Shown: one piece after another, positions 1 to 8,190 of the stretch | How the letters are laid out: each line of letters begins with the position of its first letter | How positions within the stretch are numbered: the stretch's first letter is position 1 | Assembly (NCBI GenBank): GCA_900557355.1 | Contig: USSR01000097.1 | Location: 1 to 14,465 of the forward strand | Source: an uncultured Bacteroides sp. | GTDB taxonomy: Bacteria > Bacteroidota > Bacteroidia > Bacteroidales > Bacteroidaceae | DNA length: 14,465 bases | Reading direction: 5' to 3' | Made by a program: the position numbers and the translations under genes | Notes under the pieces: model-generated | What the model was told of the DNA's origin: nothing | Database searches by the model: none | Seen by the model: only the letters and a program-made list of their open reading frames with translations

Positions 1-1986
1 CACGTAGCTCTGTTGGGGCTAGTTACATCTTGCGTGGATAGTTTCGACACAACCAATCGAAATCCCGACAAGCTTTATCTGGATGATATAGATATCCAAA
101 AAATCTTTCCGGGTAGCATCTACAAATCACTGAATGTATTGTCTGAAATGAACTACAACCATTATGGCTATATGGCACGCTACGTAGTTTCATGGACCGC
201 CCCCAAAAGCATGGACAATATCGGTGACAAATTTTATAATTTCTATAAGAAAGTGCTGGGCGACATAGCCATCATGGAAGAAAAGTACGACCGCGATTCC
301 AATGGAAACTACTGGGCGATATTGACTACGTGGAAAGCATATCTCTACTCCGTACTGACCACCACCTGGGGACCAGTACCAATGGATGCAGCCTGCAAGG
401 AGACCTATGGAAACGTATATTACTACAACAGTGAAGCGGAAGTAAATATGCAAATTCTCCGTTGGCTGGACACAGCAGTAGACATATTCGACCCCGAAGG
501 AGAAAAAATGCTGAAAGATCCTTTTTACCCCGGAACAGGCGGTGAAAGTGATATCGAAAAATGGCGCAAGTTTGCCAACTCATTACGTCTGGATATAGCT
601 ATCCGCATGATGAATATGAAAAAAAATCCCGAAGCTACCACATTAGCACGCGAACAGATTGAAAAAGCATTGAACCCGACCAACCGTAATTATCTGTTTA
701 CATCCAATGATGACAATGCAGCAGGACGTTACGGAACGGACCCTAATGCCGATGTGTCTCTATATTATGAACGTATATTGAAAGAATTCGACCTGGGAAC
801 AAAACTGGAAACAGAACTTGGTGGTTTGACTTACCCTGCCATGAATGAATATTTCTTCTGTTATATGCGTTCATTCCAAGATCCACGTTTAAGCAAATAT
901 GCACAACAATCACGCAATAATAATACCGTAGGAGCCAAATACGAGTCGGAGAAAGATTATCGTGCGGTAGTAAGAGATTCTTTGTGGTCGACAAAAGAGA
1001 AACGGTTCGTACAAGTATCTTATCGTATTCCATACCTTCCTCGTTTTGAAATGAAACAAACACCAAGCGGGTGGCTTACTGGTAAGGATGAACACAACAA
1101 CGATCTGCAAAGCCTTTATTCCACCGCCTCTGTAAGCATCGAAGGCTATACTTATGCGCTAGTTCCACGCGACTTTATCAAGCAAGACGCGACTATAAAA
1201 CTGCTGACATGGGCAGAAGTAAACTTCATGTTGTCGGAAATCCAACTACGCAAGGAAGAATGGGGTATCAACGTAGCTCTTCCGCAAAGTGCCGAACAAT
1301 ACTATTATAATGGTATTAACGCTTCCATGAACGAGTACGGAGTTACTACAGGCATCTCCGAATATTTGGAACGCGACGGCATAAAATGGAATACAAACGG
1401 TTTGGGATGCCATGATTATCGCAACTTTTATAAAGCTGACATCAATGGTAAGGGCGGCTACAAAAACAACCTGCAACAAGTATGGAAACAACGTTACTTC
1501 GCTACATACTTCAACGGATATGCCGGTTGGACTCTGGAACGCAGAACACGTGTGATGAATTACCCTCCGTTCTTCTACAACAATCCGGAAAATAACTACG
1601 GAACCTACGGAGCCAACTTGCTCGACCCCATTCCCGAACGATTGCAATATCCAATAGATGAACGTAACTGGAACATGAACTATTACCGGGAAGCCTGCCG
1701 GATGCTGCAATCCGCATCGAAGACTCCCCGTCCCGACGGTGCTTTCGACGACAACTTCTACACTCCGCTTGCTTTTGCCGGATCTTACAATATGGAGGGT
1801 CTGTACGACCGTTGGAAAGAAGGATATTTGATGTACAACAATGAAATGGTGGCTCATTGGTATGGTGACACACTGGAAGAGTTCTACGATAATGTTCTGA
1901 AAGACTATCCCGAGTATTCACATCTGCAAGGAGAAGACCGCTTGGCAGCAAGTATCAATTTTATACGTATTGAAGAAGACAAATAA
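1..1986 (+). CDS. SusD-like (SusD-like_2 type) nutrient-binding outer membrane lipoprotein, 5' partial
   Basis: This is the glycan-binding lid of a SusC/SusD outer-membrane import pair. The reading frame is open from base 1, so the true start lies off the window; the in-frame TTG at 13 is inside the signal peptide and is not a start. The visible start reads as a signal-peptide tail with a lipobox (LVTSC, Cys codon 31-33). Family features, numbered from the codon at 1-3, are the post-Cys segment CVDSFDTTNRNP, a WGPVPMDAA motif where the family has its 'yGdiPy..A' segment, the helix WAEVNFMLSEIQLR (404-417), YYNGINASMNEYG, WKQRYFATYFNG (495-506) followed by ERRT, and a YPIDERNWN segment (550-558). 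These match the SusD-like_2 branch better than classical SusD. About 100 residues follow the last motif, which is a long tail. The next gene begins 21 bases after the stop, so co-transcription is likely. The susC gene is expected immediately upstream (inference). Confidence 0.93.
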   Translation, partial: HVALLGLVTSCVDSFDTTNRNPDKLYLDDIDIQKIFPGSIYKSLNVLSEMNYNHYGYMARYVVSWTAPKSMDNIGDKFYNFYKKVLGDIAIMEEKYDRDSNGNYWAILTTWKAYLYSVLTTTWGPVPMDAACKETYGNVYYYNSEAEVNMQILRWLDTAVDIFDPEGEKMLKDPFYPGTGGESDIEKWRKFANSLRLDIAIRMMNMKKNPEATTLAREQIEKALNPTNRNYLFTSNDDNAAGRYGTDPNADVSLYYERILKEFDLGTKLETELGGLTYPAMNEYFFCYMRSFQDPRLSKYAQQSRNNNTVGAKYESEKDYRAVVRDSLWSTKEKRFVQVSYRIPYLPRFEMKQTPSGWLTGKDEHNNDLQSLYSTASVSIEGYTYALVPRDFIKQDATIKLLTWAEVNFMLSEIQLRKEEWGINVALPQSAEQYYYNGINASMNEYGVTTGISEYLERDGIKWNTNGLGCHDYRNFYKADINGKGGYKNNLQQVWKQRYFATYFNGYAGWTLERRTRVMNYPPFFYNNPENNYGTYGANLLDPIPERLQYPIDERNWNMNYYREACRMLQSASKTPRPDGAFDDNFYTPLAFAGSYNMEGLYDRWKEGYLMYNNEMVAHWYGDTLEEFYDNVLKDYPEYSHLQGEDRLAASINFIRIEEDK

Positions 1987-2007
1987 TCAATTATTAAATA
2001 GACAGAT

Positions 2008-3372
2008 ATGAAAGGATTGAAATACATTACCGGATGTTCCTTGACTTTGCTTCTTCTGGCAGCATGTAATAAGGAAGAGGGACCGAGCATTGATGACTAT
2101 TTCTTGAATTATGAAATTCCGGAAATTCCTGTCACCGAAGACTATCAGGTAGGCATTTTCTACAACAAGAACGGTGATTTGGCTCAAACGCCAAACGGTG
2201 AGCCGAACTTTACCCGTTGGGAGCTTCTGACGAAGCTCGATAGCGAACTAAGCGCAAAGACCAACTACAACAACCTGACTCCACAGATCATGCCCGAGTC
2301 GCAACAGGAAGGTTTACTCGAAGTAAAAGGTGACGATCAAAGTTTCCGCATGATACCCATGGTGCAGCAACATGTGAACGGTTGTATAGAAGCCGGAGCA
2401 AACTTTATGATTCTACCGGAATTGGGAGCCGATATCAACCAAGGTCCCGGCACACGTCTCAACAGAAGCGACTCCTTGCTCGTCACTATGTTTTTGGGAC
2501 GTTCGGGCAGAGGTGGGAACAAACTGCCAATGCCGCACATGGGACAACCAGGCAGGGACTTTATTGATTTGAAAACAATGAAAATAGTAGTCAGCATTAA
2601 CTGGAACTCTATTGTCGACCTGCCGCCACAACTTTCTTCAAGCAACTGTATCGAAGATGTAGCAGGTAAAGAGTATGAAGGAGTCAATTACACCCGTCAG
2701 GAGTTACTGAACAACTTTTTTTGTGAAATAGCCAAATGTTTTTTCTCCGACGAAGGTTACTACAAGGTGGGAGGCAATCGTCCTATGGTCTACATCAAAA
2801 ATAAGACTGCCGAAATCTATGCAAAAGATTCAAAAGCCATGTATGACAGTATCCGTAGGGCGGTAAAAGAAGCTACAGGTTATGACATTTATATTGTAGC
2901 AGAAAGTGCGGATGTATGGTGCAACCAGATGCGTTATCAATATTTCTACATGTCAGGTGGTGTAGATGCTGTGGCAAGCCGCAACATGTATGACCAATCA
3001 GAAGTAACCCGTTCGTACATGTATCCGCAGATGATAGACCAAAATTGGAAATACAACCGTGAAACGGCATTGCCTGCTTTTGGTGACGGTAGTATGGAAC
3101 TTATTCCTACTGTAGGGCCGGGTTGGAACAAACTGATACAGGATGGACGCGGCGCTATCGGCAACTCCCCGATTGTGAAAAGAGATCCTGCCACTTACCG
3201 TACCATTTGTAACGTAGCCAAAATGAATGCTGGACGCAACCGGCTGATTTTCATTGATTCCTACAATAAATACAACTTTGATTCATTCATTGAACCGACA
3301 GTAGAAGGATACGGCAACGGATACGGAAAGACATACCTGCAAATCACCCGTGAGCAATTCAAGAAAAACTAA
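2008..3372 (+). CDS. GH71/99-like (WbsX-like) barrel surface lipoprotein, possibly non-catalytic
   Basis: This is a 454-residue lipoprotein with a signal peptide ending in LLLLAAC (lipid-bearing Cys20), followed by acidic residues (NKEEG) that fit surface export in Bacteroides. The body resembles the GH71/GH99/WbsX-like TIM-barrel group. It has a segment with GNRPMVYI (where related proteins have 'GrPv.iy') and a late motif NRLIFIDSYNKYNFDSFIEP (411-430) followed by a YGKTYL segment, the usual C-terminal signature of this group. In GH99 enzymes the matching motif is, as I recall it, N-E-W-H-E-G, where both glutamates are catalytic. Here the same positions carry Lys421 and Phe424, so either the active site is built differently or the protein only binds glycan. 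No carbohydrate-binding module is attached. It sits between the SusD-like gene and a second barrel lipoprotein. The fold assignment is by eye and moderately sure; the substrate is unknown. Confidence 0.75.
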   Translation: MKGLKYITGCSLTLLLLAACNKEEGPSIDDYFLNYEIPEIPVTEDYQVGIFYNKNGDLAQTPNGEPNFTRWELLTKLDSELSAKTNYNNLTPQIMPESQQEGLLEVKGDDQSFRMIPMVQQHVNGCIEAGANFMILPELGADINQGPGTRLNRSDSLLVTMFLGRSGRGGNKLPMPHMGQPGRDFIDLKTMKIVVSINWNSIVDLPPQLSSSNCIEDVAGKEYEGVNYTRQELLNNFFCEIAKCFFSDEGYYKVGGNRPMVYIKNKTAEIYAKDSKAMYDSIRRAVKEATGYDIYIVAESADVWCNQMRYQYFYMSGGVDAVASRNMYDQSEVTRSYMYPQMIDQNWKYNRETALPAFGDGSMELIPTVGPGWNKLIQDGRGAIGNSPIVKRDPATYRTICNVAKMNAGRNRLIFIDSYNKYNFDSFIEPTVEGYGNGYGKTYLQITREQFKKN

Positions 3373-3407
3373 GAATGCACGTTAACTTTTTTAATGACGA
3401 AAAGAAT

Positions 3408-5261
3408 ATGAAAAATAAATATTGGAAATACATTTGTCTGCTAGGTCTGGGAGCTTTCTGCTGGGCGTGTTCGGACGACAATCCGGATGGCGGACAAAAT
3501 TCCGGTGAACCGGGATATGAAGGCGGACAAGGAACGGAACAGGAAATCACCCGTTCTTACAAACTAGGCACGTTGGCGGGATTTGAAGGAGAAATCCGTA
3601 AACAAATGGATAGATCTTACACCGATGCCTCTACCATGTACAACCGCTCACTGTTCTACCGTTACGTAGAATCAGCATTTCCCGGTCAGGCAGGAGAGCA
3701 AGACCCGCTACCAAGCAACATTACCGAACAAGACTGGTGGGACAACTTTGTAGAAGAAATTGCTTATAGCGGTCAGGATTATGTTGCCATGAACTGCCGC
3801 GGTATGGCGAATGATAATGTTGACCACGGACGTCCCGACAAACTTTTGGACTTAATGGCCGCTATCGAACGCAAAGGCGTGGCGCATAAATTTAAAATCG
3901 CAATTTTCGATGATACTCCCGCTTCATGGGCTGCTGCCCGCAATGCGCATAAAGGATTCGGATATGCCGACAAACCGATGAATGGTCCCAACCGTTACAT
4001 AGGTTCCGAGTATCCGCTACTTTTCATGGATCCGGAAAAAGAAGATGCCAAAGGGGAAGGAAATAAGTTCCGTAACGACATCTATCAATATATATGGGAC
4101 TTCAATCTGAAAAAAGCATTCGAATATGTGCCGCGCGAATATTGGTTCGAAATAGACGGACGTCCCGTCATCTATTTTTGGAACCCCAACGGCTTCCTGC
4201 AAGATTCCTATCTCGGAGAACTAACGGAACAAGATCCGGACAACTATAAAAGTACTACCGGACTTGATTATACGAAAGCAGATGCTTACAACGGTAAATT
4301 GAGTTATATCCTCAAATGCCTTAGCGATGACTTTAACGAAGAATATGGCGTACGTCCATTCCTCATCATCCAACGAGAATGGACAGACCGTGACTTCTCA
4401 TTAGTAAATTGTCCTTATGTAGACGCCATTCACAACTGGTTTGCAGCTCCTTTGTCAAAAGTAGGTATGACCGAAGAAGAAAAAAAACAGTTTGAAGAAG
4501 AAATGAAATATAATACCTATGTATCCGCCTACAACTTCAAAGGATTCAGTGTGGGTAGCGGTTGTCCGGGCTTTGTACAAGGTGACCGTAGCCAGACACA
4601 ATGGCAGTTCATCGATGCCAGACATGGAGAATATGCCACTGAAATGTTTGAATCATTCCTGACTTTCAAGCCAAATCTCGTATTTCTCGAAGGATTTACA
4701 GACGGTGTAGAAAACGCAGCTTGGTGGCGCAGTATGGATAAGACCTACTACGACTACCCTAACCAGCGCATCAACCTGCTTCGTAAGTATGGCAATCATC
4801 CCTTCCCGACCGAACAAAAACTGGAGGCTGAAGCTTGCGACTACTGTTACCAAGGTACCATATCTGACAAAAAAATAGAATCATCACAACAAGAAGATAA
4901 AATGAATAACGCTCCGGAGCAGTATGTCGTGAAACGTTGTTCCGACACAAAATATAATGGGGGCTGGCATACAGATCTCACTGCCGACGGATTGAATGCA
5001 TTGAGATGGAAAGAACTACCCTTCAGAAGTGGAGAGTCTATTATCCGTTTCCGTTATGCAAGTGAAGGTGAAATTACCGTATGTTGCCAAATCGGTAACG
5101 AGATGACGCAAAAAGTCACACTCCCGGCTACCGGCAATGCATGGGAAGAAACCGAAGTGGCAGTCTATACCCGGGACACACGTGGATATGCAGACTTTAA
5201 TCTGGCAGTAATCGAAGGAGTTATCAGTTTGAATTATGTAGAAATTATCACAAATAAATAA
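3408..5261 (+). CDS. DUF5010-type GH-like surface lipoprotein with C-terminal carbohydrate-binding domain
   Basis: The open frame reaches back to an ATG at 3375, but the ATG at 3408 is preferred because it gives a clean lipoprotein signal (MKNKYWKYICLLGLGAFCWAC, spanning Cys21) and leaves a 35-base gap after the previous gene. The 617-residue product continues CSDDNPDGG, an acidic stretch typical of surface-exported Bacteroides lipoproteins. Residues about 45-460 resemble the DUF5010 family, a GH71/99-like barrel: note KIAIFDDTPASW, EIDGRPVIYFWNPNG and LVFLEGFTDGVENAAWW. In the last motif Asp432 and Glu435 are three apart, the spacing of the two GH99 catalytic glutamates. From about 471 to the end lies a beta-rich domain (LEAEACDYC, ADGLNALRWKELPF, LPATGNAWEE, SLNYVEI) with the look of a CBM6/35-type binding module. 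The likely role is surface glycan cleavage, inferred; the linkage attacked is not known to me. Confidence 0.8.
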   Translation: MKNKYWKYICLLGLGAFCWACSDDNPDGGQNSGEPGYEGGQGTEQEITRSYKLGTLAGFEGEIRKQMDRSYTDASTMYNRSLFYRYVESAFPGQAGEQDPLPSNITEQDWWDNFVEEIAYSGQDYVAMNCRGMANDNVDHGRPDKLLDLMAAIERKGVAHKFKIAIFDDTPASWAAARNAHKGFGYADKPMNGPNRYIGSEYPLLFMDPEKEDAKGEGNKFRNDIYQYIWDFNLKKAFEYVPREYWFEIDGRPVIYFWNPNGFLQDSYLGELTEQDPDNYKSTTGLDYTKADAYNGKLSYILKCLSDDFNEEYGVRPFLIIQREWTDRDFSLVNCPYVDAIHNWFAAPLSKVGMTEEEKKQFEEEMKYNTYVSAYNFKGFSVGSGCPGFVQGDRSQTQWQFIDARHGEYATEMFESFLTFKPNLVFLEGFTDGVENAAWWRSMDKTYYDYPNQRINLLRKYGNHPFPTEQKLEAEACDYCYQGTISDKKIESSQQEDKMNNAPEQYVVKRCSDTKYNGGWHTDLTADGLNALRWKELPFRSGESIIRFRYASEGEITVCCQIGNEMTQKVTLPATGNAWEETEVAVYTRDTRGYADFNLAVIEGVISLNYVEIITNK

Positions 5262-5295
5262 GGAAACAAATAAATTATTAAACTAAAATTGATCT

Positions 5296-8085
5296 ATGAT
5301 GAACAAAAGATTATTGAACAATCTCCTCTATGGAGCACTGTTGCTTTCAGTAGGAACAAGCGTTTTTTCCTGTAAGGATTACGACGACGATATCGCAGGC
5401 CTGGATAACCGTATTTCAACGGTTGAATCTGACATGGAAAGATTCAAAGAGAAAATTCAAGCGGCTTTAGATGCCAATTTAACAGTAGCTTCCTGGTATC
5501 CTAGTGATGACTTCTCACAATATACCATTGTGTTAAGTAACGGAGACGAACTTCGTTTGCAGGCTTCCGGACAGTCCACGCCTTTCTATCAGTTCAAAAT
5601 AGAAGACGGTGTGTGGAAATACAGCAGCGACAAAGGTGCAGGTTGGTACAATGTAAAGACACAAGGTACCGAACAGGACATTCCCGGAACAGACAAAGAC
5701 ATATTCTTTTATGACTATGAAACTGGTTTTATTTTCATCAACAAATCGGAAAGCGAAGCTACCAAGACAAATATCAGCATTACTAAAGATGCTCCGATTA
5801 TGGCATTAAACACGGAAAACAAAACGCTCTCCATCTATCTTTACGGCGAGAACTACATTCTCCCGGTACAAGGCGGCGGGTTCAGCGGCATCAGCTCTAT
5901 TCTATTCCGGAAACAGTATGTTTTCGAAGAAGATAATTTTCTGGAAGCAGCCAGCTATACGAATACTGCCGGTGAAATCATCGCAGCAAACAAGGCTACT
6001 GCCAAATTCCGGGTTTTACCCAAAGACATAGACTTGAAAGAAGCCTCTTTCGCTTGCGCCGATATTCACGAACTGGCACTGACACGTGCTGAAGGACAGC
6101 TCCCACAATTACTTGTAAATGTAGTCAATGAAGGCAAGCTGGACGAAAACGGCATCCTGACCGTAGAACTTACTCCACAAGATATGACAGCCGAATATTA
6201 TGGTGCCGTATTGGAAATTACTTTGGACAAAGCAACAACAAGTTCAGATTATTTCGTAGTGAAACCGACGTCTTATAGTGCAACAGACGGTGTATGGGCT
6301 TATCGTGAAACCCGTGATATTTATAAAGACTCTGAATCATTACAATTCATCAGTACTGAAAGCGTTGATCTTTCCAAGAAAATAGATTGGGGATTCGGAA
6401 AAACTCGCGAAGTAAAGTTTGTGGACGAATTAGGTTTCAATGACCTGGTGGTTGAAAGAAGTTATGAAATATCTGATAACCCTGGAAATGCATTTGCTAT
6501 TGAAAACGGAATGCTGACTGCTACTTCTGCTAACAAGAGTGGTAAAGTGAAAGTAACTTACACTATCGGTGCGAAAGACGCTAAAGAAAATGAAAAAGAC
6601 ATCATAGAGAAGACTATCTCTGTTTACTCCCTGGATGAAGCAACAGCCAAGAGCGGTGTTTCTTTGTCTGCCGTTAGCGGTATGTTGAGTAACATAGAAT
6701 CTCTCTACAAAACAACGAAAGTTATCGAAGTGAAAAATTCTCAGACATCATTAGAAAGTTTAGGTATCACTAGTTCCCAAGCATGGAAAGTAGGCTCACA
6801 GGAAAATGATACTTGGAATATACAAAAGATGGATACACCTTTGGGAAGCATTACAGAAGAAAGCGAACTGGGTGCTGGTGAAATGTGTCTTTACTACAAT
6901 GCCGCCACAAAAAAATGCTATATGCTCGTAGGTCCGCAATGCGCAGGTGTAGAAGGCGCCAATCTATTTGCCATGAACGAAGCAGGAACGGACAAAGTCC
7001 TTTTTACAAATGCTGATCAAAATGAAGTAGGAATCTATCTGAATAATGTATCTACCAAATATGTGGTAGCCCTCCCGGTGAAGAAAGACGAAATGCTAGT
7101 TGATATCTACAACAAAGGTAACATCGACCAAATAGAAAGCGCATCCAAACACAATTCTGTGAAGTTCTTCAAAGAAAAACAATATGCAATTCCCGGCGAA
7201 TACAACACGACCTTAGGATACAACTTCACAAATGTTCCTCTCAGTAGTCTGTACGACTTCAACCCCGCCGATGCAGAATTTATATTCACGCTAGATCAAA
7301 ACAATCAGAATGACAAGACCAAAGAACAATGGGATGGCAACTTTAAGTGGAATGCAACCAAAGGCACACTGACACTAAGCAACACCTATGAGCTGGCTAA
7401 CTATAATTTCCTGAACCAAGAAAACTTCAGCAATGGGGATAACTGCGGTATCAAGTTCTCATGGACATTCAAGGCGGGAGAAGAAGCCGGACAACAAGCT
7501 CAATCAAATGGTGACGAACGTTGGTTTATCAAAGACCCTGTCCGTAATCCGGGAACATTCCTTCTCTATCTCTGCTACGACAAACAACCATGCGCCGACG
7601 GCAGAATCCTTGGTACAGACGGAGCAGTGGAACATACTCCGGTAGACTATGCCCTCTCCGTATCAGCTTTAACAGGTGATCCGACAAAGAACAAACTCAG
7701 TGACTTGGAAGAAGGAAAAGAATATAACTTTGGTCTGGCTTTCAACAACTCGTTCTGGAGACAAGGTTTCCCATACGATGTATGTGGTGGTCCTACAAAC
7801 AGCACGAAACTGCCGGTATTGGTACAATACAGTGATGCCGCCAAAAATTTGGTCATCACCGACCATTGTAAACAATATTTCTGCAAAAACAAAGCAGAGT
7901 TGAAGCTCTTTATTGAAAACAGCGAGACACAGGATCATTTCGAACTGATAGATGAAAACCAATTTATCGTCAAAATCAAAAAAGCGATAGCTCCGGATGA
8001 GCACGGAAACCTCCAGTTCCAGGTTCTGTTCAATACAGACTACGCTAATCAAAGGTGGGCTCTTATGTTACTGAACAACCGATAA
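5296..8085 (+). CDS. Large coiled-coil lipoprotein, probable surface glycan-binding protein (DUF4988-like N-terminus)
   Basis: This 929-residue lipoprotein has a signal peptide ending GTSVFSC (Cys26) followed by KDYDDD, a strong match to the acidic surface-export signal. Right after it, hydrophobic residues at 33, 36, 40, 43, 47, 50, 54 and 57 form a regular heptad (I, L, I, V, M, F, I, A), so a short coiled coil probably lifts or oligomerises the protein at the membrane. The following segment (SWYPSDDFSQYTIVLSNGDE, then an aromatic-rich DGVWKYSSDKGAGWYNV) resembles the N-terminal domain of DUF4988 / 'PL29 N-terminal' proteins of Bacteroides loci. Residues about 358-445 look like an immunoglobulin-type beta domain. 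The C-terminal third is rich in Trp, Tyr and Cys (CYDKQPC, VCGGP, HCKQYFC). I see no catalytic signature. ATG codons at 5296 and 5299 are both possible starts. Its place after the SusD-like and barrel genes fits an SGBP; the function is inferred. Confidence 0.78.
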   Translation: MMNKRLLNNLLYGALLLSVGTSVFSCKDYDDDIAGLDNRISTVESDMERFKEKIQAALDANLTVASWYPSDDFSQYTIVLSNGDELRLQASGQSTPFYQFKIEDGVWKYSSDKGAGWYNVKTQGTEQDIPGTDKDIFFYDYETGFIFINKSESEATKTNISITKDAPIMALNTENKTLSIYLYGENYILPVQGGGFSGISSILFRKQYVFEEDNFLEAASYTNTAGEIIAANKATAKFRVLPKDIDLKEASFACADIHELALTRAEGQLPQLLVNVVNEGKLDENGILTVELTPQDMTAEYYGAVLEITLDKATTSSDYFVVKPTSYSATDGVWAYRETRDIYKDSESLQFISTESVDLSKKIDWGFGKTREVKFVDELGFNDLVVERSYEISDNPGNAFAIENGMLTATSANKSGKVKVTYTIGAKDAKENEKDIIEKTISVYSLDEATAKSGVSLSAVSGMLSNIESLYKTTKVIEVKNSQTSLESLGITSSQAWKVGSQENDTWNIQKMDTPLGSITEESELGAGEMCLYYNAATKKCYMLVGPQCAGVEGANLFAMNEAGTDKVLFTNADQNEVGIYLNNVSTKYVVALPVKKDEMLVDIYNKGNIDQIESASKHNSVKFFKEKQYAIPGEYNTTLGYNFTNVPLSSLYDFNPADAEFIFTLDQNNQNDKTKEQWDGNFKWNATKGTLTLSNTYELANYNFLNQENFSNGDNCGIKFSWTFKAGEEAGQQAQSNGDERWFIKDPVRNPGTFLLYLCYDKQPCADGRILGTDGAVEHTPVDYALSVSALTGDPTKNKLSDLEEGKEYNFGLAFNNSFWRQGFPYDVCGGPTNSTKLPVLVQYSDAAKNLVITDHCKQYFCKNKAELKLFIENSETQDHFELIDENQFIVKIKKAIAPDEHGNLQFQVLFNTDYANQRWALMLLNNR

Positions 8086-8105
8086 ATCATTCTTGATCAT
8101 AAATT

Positions 8106-8162
8106 AAACGGCCATGTCGCGAAATCATCAGCTCTACGCTCTGGTTTCCAACATGGCTGTTT
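8106..8162 (+). terminator. Long hairpin between the SGBP-like gene and the GH2 gene; leaky terminator or leader element
   Basis: The arms AAACGGCCATGT (8106-8117) and ACATGGCTGTTT (8151-8162) pair over 12 positions with one G-U wobble. Inside the loop, GAAA (8121-8124) pairs with TTTC (8145-8148) and CAG (8129-8131) with CTG (8141-8143), which extends the stem with small bulges. It begins 21 bases after the upstream stop and ends 28 bases before the GH2 start. Only a short, interrupted T run follows (GTTTCTATACT), so it may be a weak terminator that lets some transcription through, an mRNA processing or stabilising structure, or a control element for GH2. I see no clear Bacteroides promoter (TTTG with TAnnTTTG) in the gap. 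Confidence 0.5.
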
Positions 8163-8190
8163 CTATACTAAACATCAGCTTATAATATAT

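Noticed and set aside
1246..1857. 203-codon open frame on the - strand inside the SusD-like gene
   Set aside because: It is an antisense shadow of a clearly conserved coding region, with low-complexity Val/Ile-rich translation and no recognisable domain.
3375..3407. Upstream ATG giving an 11-residue extension of the DUF5010-type protein
   Set aside because: The extension MHVNFFNDEKN would put charged residues ahead of an otherwise perfect lipoprotein signal starting at 3408.
5296..8085. Polysaccharide lyase activity suggested by resemblance to 'PL29 N-terminal' proteins
   Set aside because: Only the N-terminal non-catalytic domain resembles that group; no lyase motif is visible in the remainder.
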